From: CAUZFZ01 sp963579025
Lineage (GTDB): Bacteria; Planctomycetota; Planctomycetia; Planctomycetales; Planctomycetaceae
Direction of reading: 5' to 3'
DNA length: 64,000 nt
Assembly: GCA_963579025.1 (NCBI GenBank)
Contig: CAUZFZ010000042.1
Span: 1-64,000 of the forward strand
The stretch's first letter is position 1. The number at the start of each line of letters is the position of its first letter. The position numbers and the translations under genes were made by a program. The notes beneath the pieces were generated by a model. That model did not search any database. It had not been told where the DNA came from and saw nothing but the letters and a program-made list of their open reading frames with translations. Below, piece by piece: positions 43,736 to 54,800 of this stretch.

Positions 43736-44722
43736 TCATTTGTCTGATGGAGCCAGCAACGACTCGATTGATTTCCGCAGGTCATTTCCGCGGACATCAA
43801 ACTGGCGGATCTTCCCGGTCTTGCCCACGACGTAGAGCGCCGGGATCGTGGGGACGAGGTACTGCTGCCGTAACCGATCGACATCAGCTTTGTCGATGAC
43901 CATTCGCCACGGGATGCCGCGTCGCTCTGTGAACTGCTCGACGATACCGGCGTCCGCGTCGAGGCTGACGCCAATGATTTCGAATCCGGTGTCGTGGTAT
44001 TCGCTGTAGAGCTGCTTCAGGTTGGGCATCTCTTCAACGCACGGCCCGCAATTCGTGGCCCAGAAATCGATCAGGACGACCTTGCCCTGCAGAGTTGTCA
44101 GCCCGACGTTGTTGCCAGCGGAGTCCGGAACTCCGAATTCAGGGGCCGACTGGTCGATCAGATCGAGCTTGGCAATCTTGCTCTCGCAGATGTTGCGGAC
44201 GTCGGCGTTCAGGAAAAACTTGTCCGCGATTGCTCGATAAACTGCACGGGCGGCGGCGAAGTCGCGCACCATCTGCAGCTGCGTGGCCAGGCGGCGTCCA
44301 TATTCGACCAGTGAGCCACCGCTCTGAAAACGAGCGAATTGCAGCAGCCCGGTGAACCGCTGCACGGCCTCTTCCGCTTTGCCGGTCCGAGCCAATCCAA
44401 ACGTAATGACCTGATCGGCAATTCCTTTCGTCACCGGGTCGGCGTCGGGCCGCGCGGCGTACGCGGTTGCTATGGGCAGCCCCTTGACTTCCATGTTGTG
44501 CTCAACGGACGTCAGCAGCAGCCAGCGGTAAGCACGTTCCAGGTCGGGGGCGTCGGGATTCTCCGCGATGTACCCTGAGACTTTCTCAAATGTCGCTCGT
44601 GTTGCTTCCGAGAGGATCGCATCAAATCCGGGCTTGGAATTCTGGGCGGTGGTCGTTGTGCAACACGCCATCAGAACAAGCAGCGTCGCGAAGCCGAGCG
44701 GTCGAAGGTGGAAGACGAACAT
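43736..44722 (-). CDS. TlpA-like exported thioredoxin-fold protein
   Basis: The predicted product has 328 residues with a signal peptide ending around residue 20-26 (LLVLMACC may be a lipobox, though Met at -2 is unusual). Residues 30-190 are helical and of unknown fold. Residues 200-320 are a thioredoxin domain of the AhpC/TSA-TlpA type with IDFWATNCGPC (Cys225, Cys228), followed by the cis-proline strand VPTIPALYVVG. It should reduce disulfides or deliver electrons outside the cytoplasm, for example in cytochrome maturation. AGGG lies eight bases before the ATG. It is a single gene on the minus strand, convergent with the HlyD adaptor. Confidence 0.9.
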   Translation of the reverse strand: MFVFHLRPLGFATLLVLMACCTTTTAQNSKPGFDAILSEATRATFEKVSGYIAENPDAPDLERAYRWLLLTSVEHNMEVKGLPIATAYAARPDADPVTKGIADQVITFGLARTGKAEEAVQRFTGLLQFARFQSGGSLVEYGRRLATQLQMVRDFAAARAVYRAIADKFFLNADVRNICESKIAKLDLIDQSAPEFGVPDSAGNNVGLTTLQGKVVLIDFWATNCGPCVEEMPNLKQLYSEYHDTGFEIIGVSLDADAGIVEQFTERRGIPWRMVIDKADVDRLRQQYLVPTIPALYVVGKTGKIRQFDVRGNDLRKSIESLLAPSDK

Positions 44723-45167
44723 GGGCGGGTCCCTGCGGTTGGAATGGCGTAAGCCAGAGTCGAGTTTGCCGTAACTGGGGAAATACAGAATAACGGATTA
44801 ATCTCTTAACGTTCAGTGTCGCCTTTCGCTGCGAAAGTGCGTCCTTTCGCGGAGCGGCGTGCCATCCTTTCCGGTTCGACGACAGGTTTCAGAATTGTTT
44901 CCCCGGACTCCCCGGCCAGCGGAGAGTCCTGAAACAACCGGCTGCTGGTGCGTGGCAATCCGACCTGACCTGACACTACTGACAACCCGGTACGAACGAT
45001 TCGACTCGGATGGACGTCGCTGCCAGGTTGCTGCTTTCGAATCGTCTGTCCTGGGAATACCATGAAGAGACCATCCGGAATCACGTTCTGTGAGTCCATG
45101 CATCACGTCTTCTCCGGCCTCGACTCAGTTCTGATTTCACTCCGCACGTCGCGCGACAGCCCGTCTC
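44723..45167. other. 445-base intergenic region with one palindrome cluster
   Basis: The gap separates the divergent TlpA-like and giant-protein genes. The segment 44815-44862 (TCGCCTTTCGCTGCGAAAGT, then CCTTTCGCGGAGCGG) has the CTTTCGCGGAGCG repeat seen in dispersed planctomycete elements. GGACTC (about 44908) with GAGTCC (about 44927) may form a small hairpin. CGATTCGA/TCGAATCG flank 44997-45044. I see no gene or convincing promoter box. Confidence 0.55.
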
Positions 45168-48100
45168 ATGGCAAGACTTCAATTTCACTGCGCTTCCGCG
45201 ATCAACCGGCTCGCCGTGCGCCTGATGGTCGCGGGCATACTGGTTGGAATGTCCTCGCTCATTGTGCACGGTCAGGATCCGGATGATGCCAGCCCGCGTG
45301 CGACCAGTCCGGCCGACGGCCCGGCGGAAAAGCTGCGAGTTGAAGTCGGCCCGAATGACTCGGTCGTGCTGATCGATGAGAAGTCGGGGCAGGCTTACCT
45401 GGTTCCGGCCGGCGCCACGGTGGAAGCGTTTCGCGAATGGGTGCGGCGGGGGCCGCAGAATCAGAACAACGGACAGCCGGAGTATTACGTGTCGTCTGTG
45501 TCTCTGGATGGTGAGGTCGTGACTGGAGACACAAACAACAACGGGCGCTCTTCTGCAAGAATCGACGTGCGGATCAACATCCAGGTGCTGCGGACGGACG
45601 GCAGTGTGCGCGTTCCATTGCGGCTCAATGAGGCCACACTGCGGGGGCATGACCATACTGGAAGCGGAGTCCCGTCTTTCCTGCCGACAGAACCCGGGAA
45701 CGGACTGGCGTGCGTGCTGAGCGGCACCGGGCAGCACCAGCTTGATCTCACGGTGTCCGTGCCAGTGCGTGAAACCGGAGGGACACAACGTGTTCAGCTC
45801 AGCCTGCCGGGCAGCTTCCAAAGCTCGCTACAACTGGTCGTGCCGGGGATGGGCATCACTGTTCCCAATGAATCACTCAATGCCCGGACACGGCAACTCC
45901 CGGATGCCAGGACGGCGATACAGGTTGACGGACTGGGCTCCTCGCTCGACCTGACCTGGCAGGCAGTACTCGCCCCGCGCACGGTCAAGGCCGAACTGCA
46001 GTCTCGCACCGTCATGTCGGCCGAACTGAGTTTGGACGGTGCGGTCATCGAAGCCGCTCAATCGATCACTGCGACCGGTACCATCGAAGCCCTCGATGTC
46101 GAATTGCCATCAGGTTATTCCTTTCTGTCAGTCAGCAGCCCCACCCATAAGGGCGTGCAAATCGAGAACGCACAGTCGAATCCGCTGCGGGTTCTGTTTG
46201 CCGGCAGCACGACGGGTCCGGTTGAGCTTCACTGGGAGTTGTCATCAGCCGCGACTTCAGACGACGATCCGATTCTGCTCGGAGGCCTGCGACTGAAAGA
46301 CGCGGTGCGGCAGGAGAACTGGCTGAGTGTTGCGGTCGCGGACGGGTATCGCCTGCAACGCATCGAGGCACAGACACGGAGCGTGCAACAGACCCCGGCG
46401 AGGTCTTTCCGCACGCTTGCGAATTCCCGCCTGCGCCAGAACCTGCCGATCGACCAGGCTTGGCGACTTTTGTCGGATGACGCCCGCATCGCGTATTCGG
46501 TCGGACGTATCACCGCAAACTTCCGCGTCACGCCGTCGTACGATCTGACTTTTCGCGAGAGTCGCGCGGAACTGGCGATGTACCTTGACGTCCAGATCTT
46601 CAACGGATCACTCGAACGAATCCCGCTGCAGTGGCCGGGCTTTCAATCGGAGAGTTGGCAACAGATCGAGGTCTTCGGGTGGCGACGCGCCGAATCGGAG
46701 AATCCCGAGCCGGTTAACATTCTCGTTCAGGCAGCCAGCCAGGAGAACGGCACAGTCGAACTGGTACTTCAGGGTGGTCAGACAGGTACTCAGGGACTGC
46801 TACAGATTGAACTGCACAGCAGCCGTCCGATCGAATCCGACGAGAAGCCGTTTGCGCTGAGCATACCGGGCGTCGACGTGCTGCCCATTCCGATCGGCAA
46901 GTTGACAGTCACAAACGCGGAGAGCATCGAGAGTATTCTGGAAGCGGGCAACAACACGAGTGCCCGCCTCGTTACGAGGAATTCGAATCGAGAGGCCACG
47001 TCGCGAATACCGAGGAATCAGCGTGAACAAACCTGGGAGCTGAATTCGACAAATCTGGAATTCACGGCAACGACGACTGCTCACGAACAGATGGTTGCTT
47101 GCGGCTCGGTTGCACGGCTGTCATTCACGAGTGACCGCATTCACGTCGAGCAGACTCTGGCCTATTCCGTTTCGTATGCCCCATTGTCGGCCGTGCGGGT
47201 CATGGTGCCCCTGCGTGTCATCACGGCTCAGGATGCCGTATTTACACTGCGGCTGCCAGGCGAGATGGAAGAACAGAGCAGGGAGCTTTCGCCTGAATCG
47301 ACGGGGCTCGACGACGAATCCGCAAGGCAGTTTCGGCTGACTTTGCCCACGGATATGTGGGGCGAATTTGAGATCGTTACGACCTGCTCGCTACCGTTAA
47401 TCGGTGACGCAGGCGACGACCTTCCAGTCGTCGTGCCTCTTATTCAATCATCAGACGCAGTCCCCGAGATCACTCGCCTTTACATCGACCGTCCATCGAG
47501 CATTGATGTTCGGATTGGTGACCCCGTGTGGAAGAACGAACTGTTGCCAGGAGGTGCGGCTGCATGGATCGCGACTGCCGAGCCAGACGCCGACGCACCG
47601 CGTTACGTTCCACTGAACGTCCTGGTCAGTGCCGAACAGGCTGTTGAGCGGTTTGCAATACAGCGTGCCGTGTTGCGGTCTATGATCCGCCCGAGTGGTG
47701 TTCTAATGGAGGCGGTCTATCACGTTGCCGGTCAACCTGGCAGCCTCGATATCCGTCTGCCCGCCGACACAGACCTCAATTCGCTGGACGTCTGGTGGGA
47801 CGGCAGCCTGAGCGCTTTCGAGAACGTCGCGCGTCCCGAGAATTCAATCCGAGTGAATCTCAACGAATCGACCACGGCACACGCACACGTGTTGGCGCTA
47901 CGATTTCAAATTCCCCTGCCGGATGGATTCGAAGCGGTGAATAACTTTACGCTCTTCGCCCCGGAATTCGCGTCCGACGTCTGGCTGGCTGAGACTCTCT
48001 GGACCGTTACTGTACCTCCGGCTCACCATATCTTCGTGTATCCGGACGACTATGCGCCGCGGTTTCAGTGGGTGAGAAGCGGTGTCATCTGGAGCCGCCA

Positions 48101-48656
48101 GACTTCGAACGCCGTCACGTCGACCGCAGACTGGTTGTTTGCGGACCATCAAAACGACGCCACACATACCGACGCGGAACAACTGGCGATTCTGCACGAC
48201 ACACTGAATGAATTGCCGTTCGATCCAATTGACGAGGTCGCCGGCTTTAATTCCTATCGATTCAGCGCGTTCGGGCATCAAAACATCCTGACGGTACGAA
48301 CCTTGAATCACCCGGCAATCGCGCTTCTGGGAACGGGCCTCTCGCTCATCATCGGACTTGTCCTGCTGCGAATTCCGGCGACCCGACATCTGCTGTCGTT
48401 CGTTGTTCTGGCATTTGGCACGGCACTGGCCGGACTCTGGCATATGGAGGCGGTTCAATTACTGATTCAGCCAGCACTGCTCGGCCTGGGCCTCGCGGGA
48501 ATCGCATCGGCTATCGACGGCTGGCGAAAACGCGAGCCGGTCGTGGAAGGCGTGACACATGCGGCGCCAAGTGACTTTCTACCAGTCGGTCCAGGGTCGT
48601 CGCACGTTGAGTTGCGGGCAGCAGAGTCAGAGCCGTCAGAACCCGCGGTTGTTTAG
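45168..48656 (+). CDS. giant exported beta-rich protein with C-terminal membrane cluster
   Basis: The predicted product has 1162 residues with a signal peptide (cut near VHGQ, residue 36). The ectodomain up to about residue 1040 is beta-rich, with repeated short strands and no motif I recognise (for example VVPGMGITVPNESLNARTRQ). It ends in a cluster of three transmembrane helices near residues 1047-1068, 1073-1090 and 1097-1116, and a short polar tail. The family is unknown to me. A similar but longer neighbour lies 156 bases downstream on the same strand. There is no ribosome-binding site before the ATG at 45168. A surface or periplasmic assembly role is only a guess. Confidence 0.7.
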   Translation: MARLQFHCASAINRLAVRLMVAGILVGMSSLIVHGQDPDDASPRATSPADGPAEKLRVEVGPNDSVVLIDEKSGQAYLVPAGATVEAFREWVRRGPQNQNNGQPEYYVSSVSLDGEVVTGDTNNNGRSSARIDVRINIQVLRTDGSVRVPLRLNEATLRGHDHTGSGVPSFLPTEPGNGLACVLSGTGQHQLDLTVSVPVRETGGTQRVQLSLPGSFQSSLQLVVPGMGITVPNESLNARTRQLPDARTAIQVDGLGSSLDLTWQAVLAPRTVKAELQSRTVMSAELSLDGAVIEAAQSITATGTIEALDVELPSGYSFLSVSSPTHKGVQIENAQSNPLRVLFAGSTTGPVELHWELSSAATSDDDPILLGGLRLKDAVRQENWLSVAVADGYRLQRIEAQTRSVQQTPARSFRTLANSRLRQNLPIDQAWRLLSDDARIAYSVGRITANFRVTPSYDLTFRESRAELAMYLDVQIFNGSLERIPLQWPGFQSESWQQIEVFGWRRAESENPEPVNILVQAASQENGTVELVLQGGQTGTQGLLQIELHSSRPIESDEKPFALSIPGVDVLPIPIGKLTVTNAESIESILEAGNNTSARLVTRNSNREATSRIPRNQREQTWELNSTNLEFTATTTAHEQMVACGSVARLSFTSDRIHVEQTLAYSVSYAPLSAVRVMVPLRVITAQDAVFTLRLPGEMEEQSRELSPESTGLDDESARQFRLTLPTDMWGEFEIVTTCSLPLIGDAGDDLPVVVPLIQSSDAVPEITRLYIDRPSSIDVRIGDPVWKNELLPGGAAAWIATAEPDADAPRYVPLNVLVSAEQAVERFAIQRAVLRSMIRPSGVLMEAVYHVAGQPGSLDIRLPADTDLNSLDVWWDGSLSAFENVARPENSIRVNLNESTTAHAHVLALRFQIPLPDGFEAVNNFTLFAPEFASDVWLAETLWTVTVPPAHHIFVYPDDYAPRFQWVRSGVIWSRQTSNAVTSTADWLFADHQNDATHTDAEQLAILHDTLNELPFDPIDEVAGFNSYRFSAFGHQNILTVRTLNHPAIALLGTGLSLIIGLVLLRIPATRHLLSFVVLAFGTALAGLWHMEAVQLLIQPALLGLGLAGIASAIDGWRKREPVVEGVTHAAPSDFLPVGPGSSHVELRAAESEPSEPAVV

Positions 48657-48701
48657 GCTCTTCGATCCTGGGGTGGCCAACATGTTGTCGTTGGCGTTTC
48701 G

Positions 48702-48805
48702 CAATGAATACCGAATGTCGAACAAGGAATTTCGAATGATGAAGTGCTTCACTTCGGGCTTCGACATTCCTTGTTCGAAATTCGACATTCGTGCCGCCAG
48801 GTCAT
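48702..48805. repeat. complex inverted repeat, GAATTTCGAACAAGG family
   Basis: Left part GAATACCGAATGTCGAACAAGGAATTTCGAATGATGAAG (from 48706) and right part CTTCGACATTCCTTGTTCGAAATTCGACATTCG (to 48801) share CGAATGTCGAA ends and a CAAGGAAT core in rearranged order. The dispersed element fills the gap between the two giant genes and lies just before the second start codon. Peptides such as SNKEFRMM or FEIRHS in wrong frames of planctomycete genes come from it. Confidence 0.75.
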
Positions 48806-48812
48806 TAGTCAT

Positions 48813-51800
48813 ATGACACGACATTCCGCTTCGCTCCACTGGCTCGTGCGGGCTGCAGTCCTGGCTGTGGTCTGGCTGACGGCTGCGCAGTTCGGGCAGT
48901 CGATTACTGAAACTCAAGCCGTTGCGGCTGATCCGCCACCAGTCACCATTGAGCGGACTTTTGTCCCCGCTGGTCTCACGAAGCTTTGGCCTGGAGGGCG
49001 TGAGGACGACTGGGTTCCGATTGAGCGCGGCCGGCTCGACACGTTACTCGGGATTGTCAACCGGCACACTTCGGACGCGCCCACGATCCCATTTGATCGC
49101 GCTCAATACACGGCCCGCTTTGATCCCGCGATCGTGCGGCTGGTCAAGGGAACTGCTCGACTGACCGGAAAGAGTCTGCAACGCTCCGCAATCAACGGGC
49201 TTGCGGACATGGGCCCGCTCAATCTGGCAGTGTCGCGCGTCCGTTGGGCGGGCAATCCGGAACGCCCGGCATTACTGGGCACGGATCGACAGGCGAAACA
49301 GCGACTGTTTGTGCCAGAAGGTGCCACGACGCTGGAGTTTGACTGGTCACTGATGGGACGACAACGTCTGAATGGGATCGAGTTCCTGGTTCGTCTGCCA
49401 CCAGCCGTTGTGTCTACTGTTGCGCTGAGTGTGCCGTCCGGCTGGGTTGTGACGTCCGACACCGGAGTCGTGTCGCAGGAACTCGTCGGCGATCGCGGCC
49501 TCTTTACTGTTGAACCCGGCATCCGGAACGACTTCCGATTACGACTGCTTGAGCCCGGTCGCGAACCTGGACAGTCCAGCGCAGGGCACATGGCATGCCG
49601 CCTGTCATCTCGGTACTCATTCCGAACAGGCCATGTCAGTGGCGTGTGTGAAGCCGGCTTTTCCGCTATTGCGCCCGGTACGACTGAGCTGGCTCTTGAC
49701 TTATCGGGCGAGCTGCAAATCGAGTCGGTCGAGCAAGTGTCGGGAGGCATCGTCGAGTGGAGCGTTGGCCCGTCGGCTTCCGATCCGATGCAGCGACTCC
49801 TGATCCCGTTGATGGAAGGCTCCCGTGGCGACCGTGATTTCATGATCCGATTCGCGGCAGATCTGCCCCCGACTGGAGTGGCCAATATACGTGCGCCACG
49901 CGCCGAGGATGCTGTGCTACTGGATGGCCGACTGACAGTCGCGGTGGATGGTCCAGACCGCATCCAGAGTTATACGCCGGTGGGACTCCGCCAGACCTCG
50001 GTTTCGCTTAATGATGATCGCCATCAGCTTTCCTTCCAGCAGTTTCAGCAACCTGCGACGCTCGACCTGCGAGTCAGTCCGTTCGGAGGCCAGCGAACGC
50101 AAAACGTAAACGCACGTGAATTTTCATTGCTCGACTTAACCAGCGTTCCGCCCACACTGAACGCCGAACTGGAACTGACTCCTCAGTATCAGGGCGTCTT
50201 TTCCGTGGAGAGTTATGTGCCGCGAGGTTGTGAGATCACGACTGTCGAGCACGTCGGTAACGGCAACACAGAACGGCTGAATTGGTCAGTGCTGCCCGCG
50301 TCAGCCTCACACGAGCGACTTGTTATCACAATCCCCGATGGCCTGCCGGAAGAAGGGATGCGGTTTCGAATCGCGGGTCATTATCCGGATGGTGAACTGT
50401 CGAGTCTTGTGCTGCCTGCCATTCTTCCGGTCGCTGTTCGTTCCGCGGACATTGTTGTCGGGGTCACAAAGAGCGATGACCGACACCTGGATGTGCCTGA
50501 CCTGTCAGTGTTGTCCGCCGTAACAGCGTCTACATCATTTGATCGCGCGGCATGGTCGAGCCTGTTCCAGGCAGACGTTGCGAGTGAGTGGGATCTGTGG
50601 CAGGCAAGTTACCGTGGTCAACCGGTAAGCCTCTTGAGGACACGACTCGCTGTTTCAACCGCCGCCGCCGACTCCAATGTGGACGACCCGACGAAGAATC
50701 GGAAGTCGCCCGTCGCGGACGATGGAGGCGATGCACCGGAAGCGATTCCATTTGCACGCCCGGCGACAGAGACACCAGCGTCCGGTGCCGCAGGCCCGCC
50801 TGTTGTCATGATCACAATGGTGACACGGACTAACCCTGGGAGCACTGGGCGTGAGCGCCATCTGATTTCGTGGCGATTCCTGTATGCGTCGGCAAGAGAA
50901 ACGTTCAACTTCGAGATTCCGTCAGACAGTCATATTCTTTCCATCAACTGGAATGACCAACCGCTCGAAATCGGGTCGGACGTTGACCAGTCCGTTGCCA
51001 TTCCCGCCGCCCAGCCGGGAGATACGCTGTCTGTGGAATTCACCCTTCCTTCTCGTCAGGTCGTCGTCGTGGGCCCGTTGAGAATTACGATACCACGTGC
51101 AGAGGCGATTCCGGTTGGCTTTGAATGGTCGGTGAGTACTCCTAAAGAGTTTGAAGTGCTTTCGGTCGATGGCGGTCATTTTCAACACTCGCAGTCAGGA
51201 ACGGGACTGCAGTGGCTGTTTGGTCCGTTGGCCCGCCGCGGTTCGGGTCGACCATTCAACCCATTCGCCGCGGATGACTGGCAGCAATTTGCGGGAACGT
51301 CCATCGCGTCTGCGACAGGCGGCGCAGACGAATCGGCCACGGAAATGTCCGACTGGCGAACGATCACCGCATCAGCGGGCGCCGTTCCCGAGGAGTTGCG
51401 AGTCCGCGTCGGTCACGTGGTGCGTCTCCGGGCGCTCGCGTGGTTCACGCTGGCGGCGTCTCTACTGATTGGCGTTTTGCTGCGTGCGATCGAGCTTCCG
51501 TACCGGAATCGAATCGGGTTGATCGTTGTCATCACGTGTGGTGCCAGCGGGTCTTTGCTCCCGTTGCCGATCGCCGAAATCGCCGGCGCATGTGTCCTGG
51601 GCATCTGCATCGCATCGTTCGTTCCACGCCGGCAGATTCGACGCGAAGCAATTTCGCACAGCGGGATGCCCTCAACGGTCACTCTGCAACGCATTCCGAT
51701 TGGCATCCTGCTCTGCCTGATGGTCAGTTCCCATCCCGCGGACGCGCAGTCCGGTGGAGTCGAGACGGGCAGTGGGCAAGCCGGCAATGGACAGATTGGC

Positions 51801-54800
51801 GACACGTTCAAGCTGTCGAAAACCGTCTCGGTTCTGATCCCCTACGACGGCGACGGTTTTCGACCGGATGGCATATCCGACACAGCCTTTGTCCGCAGCC
51901 GGACGTTGATGGCTTTGACCGCTACGGCCGAAGCACGCGCCCAACGCCGACCAGGCCCGTTGATCAATGACGCCCAATGGGCGGGCTCTGTTGACGACGA
52001 CGGCCGTGTCAGTCTCACACTCACCATGACCGTCGCTGCTCCTCCGGACACAACCAGCTCGCTGGAGCTGCCGATTTCCGCCAGTCTGTTGCCCGCCGGC
52101 CGAGCGGCTCGCATCGACGGCACACCGGCCCCAATCCTACTGACGGACGGCACGAAGATTCGGATCGATCTCCCCGCGCCCGAACCGCAAATCGATTCCG
52201 CCCCCACCAAATCGGTGGCTCGATTCGACGGCAACTGGAGACAGCACGTTGTCCAGCTCGATCTCCAACCACCGACGTCGAGTGTCTTCGAGGGCCATCA
52301 ACTGGTCCTGCCCGATGTCCCCGTCGCGCAGAATCGAGTGTCGCTGCAGTTCCTCACTCGTCCGGCCGTGCTCGCAAGTCGCGGCCGATCAATCGAGTGG
52401 GCTCTGGATGCGGCCCGAACGCTCAATGTGCCGACCGGGCCGGAATCGGACCTGTCGATCCACTGGGCAGATCGCGTACTCGACGATGCTGACGGCCCGC
52501 ATCCGGGTATTGAGATCCGGTCTGCCGTTGAGCTGCACACCAACTGGCTGCAACGGCGTACACTCGCCAGTTATGAGATCGGCGAATCCTCTGTCCGATC
52601 AATCGCGTGGCGTCTACCACTCGGTGCCCGAATCACTCGGCAGCAGATTCGCACGCCGCAACTGGCTGAAGTGGACATTCGCGAATCCGGGACCGGCGTT
52701 GTCGTCACCGTGGAACTGGAGCCACCGGCCACGAGTGACTTCACGCTGCTGATGGAATGGCAACAGATGCTGGCGTCGAATCCTCAGCAGAGTTCGCTGG
52801 CATGGCCGGTGCCGGTCGTGCCGGGACGACCGGAAATGGCGGTTCCCATCAACAGACATCTCGCCGGCGTGACGACTGGACCCGGACTTGAACCCGGTGC
52901 CTCACTGAAGGCCGCCGCCGAGTCGTCTGCGGCGGACGTCGACGACTATCTCGAACTCTGGCCTGGCCCGGATCGCCCGCGCACGCCTCGCCTGGCGATT
53001 CGTGTCGCCGACGACATCAGTTTTCCTCCGATCGCCGTTCCCATCGATACTAAGAGGCAGGTGCGTCAGCGTCAGGCTGCGCGGATTTCTCAGAAGACAA
53101 TCGACTGGACGATCGCCGCGGAAATCGACACGACTCAGGGGCGTGCGTTTCGGCATCGGTTCCACGTGCCACCAGAACTGGAAGTGGAATTCGTTTCCGT
53201 CCAGGAAGAAAGTGTGGAACGCCTGAGTCACTGGGATCAGCAGGGCAACACACTGTTCCTTCATCTGCGCGACCAGACCACGGGGATTCAGAACATTGTC
53301 ATTCAGGGACGACAGGAATTTCCTCCCGGTCAGTCCTTTCCCGTTCCCGAAGTCAGAATCATCGATGGGGACATGGTCGAATCCACGCTGCTGGTGTACC
53401 GCAGCCCGGACGTGATCCCGTCGGTGACGAACGCGGAAGTGATCGAATCCGCGACGGGTGATGAACTCTCGGCGGCGGGACTGTTCTTCTTCCGCCGGTA
53501 TCGGCTGAACGACGACGACGCGGCGAAAGCCATGATGAGCGTTGAACCGCTGGATACGCCGCCATCCATCTGGACAGTCGCCAGATTGCGGGAAACGGAC
53601 GGCCGGATGGTCATTCATGCGACGTTGCGTCTTGAGGCGATGCAGCTTCGGGAAGCGATTATCAGTCTCGCCGATTGGCCGTTCGACGGCGTTCCCGAAT
53701 TCGCAGTCGCTGACGGCGATTCCGGTTCCACAGTGGGGTTTGATTCCGAGGCGTCGGTTCTGCGGGTCAGCCAGAGCGGTTCACTGCCTGCTGATCTTGA
53801 ACTGACCATGTCCGCATGGCTCGAGCCTCGACCCGACGACGAGGCCCTGGTGGTGGCTCCACCGACCGTCGCGGGTTTCGGACGCAATACCGCATTGCTG
53901 TCGACGTCCGAGAGCCATTTTCGTCTCGATTCCGGTGAGACTCCCGACGCAGAAGCATTGATCGAAGCCCAGGCACGAGGTCTGCTTGATCCAGAAACCG
54001 CCGATGCGTATCTCGTCTGGAAATCCGGAGACCGTCTCCGTTCGACTCGGGAAACTGTCCCGCTGGAACCGCCGGCACCAATCGTGATGCATTTCATTCG
54101 ACCGGGATTGCAGGATTCAGGTGTTGCAGCCACACAGATTCTCATGCAGGCAATCGACGACACTCATGTCGTCATTCGCTGGCCGGCGGGAGCTCGACTG
54201 GTAGCGATTTTTCGCAACGGACAGCGCGTCGAAAGCCAGTCGGAAACACCAGCGACGGCGATCGCTCAAACGGAATTAACCGGGGACGTACCGGCCACAA
54301 AGGCAACTCGAATCGCAGTACCAGCAGAAGGCTCGCCGTCGCTGATTGAAGTGCTGTGGAAACCGGCGTCCCCTGACCATCCATTGGAAGTTCAGCGACA
54401 CACATGCCAATTGCCACGAGTCACGCCGTCATTTGATGATCGTACGTTTGTCCTTGCGGCACCTCGGGCGGGCATCAGTACAGCCGACTCAAAAGTCGCG
54501 GACCAGACAGAGACGACTGCGCAGTACTCACAAGCTGTGCTGGACTGGCTGCAATTTCTCGGACAATCGACACCGCTTGATGCTCAGGCAGGAGCTCGCG
54601 CAACCCTCGCGCTGTGGGCTACCGGGCAATCATTGAATCTGTCGCCTGGCAGTGAATTGGACTCGTTTCTATCCGCGATGCCGGCAGCAGCGCCAACGTC
54701 GATCATGTCGCCACTGACGACCGACATCCTTACAGATGGGAATGCCCGGTTGTTGATCGCACCACCGGCACCTGCGAGCCTGGAATTGTGGTTGATTACC

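Noticed and set aside
48744..48812. Upstream start of the 2081-residue protein
   Set aside because: The additional residues derive from a dispersed repeat and would precede the signal peptide.
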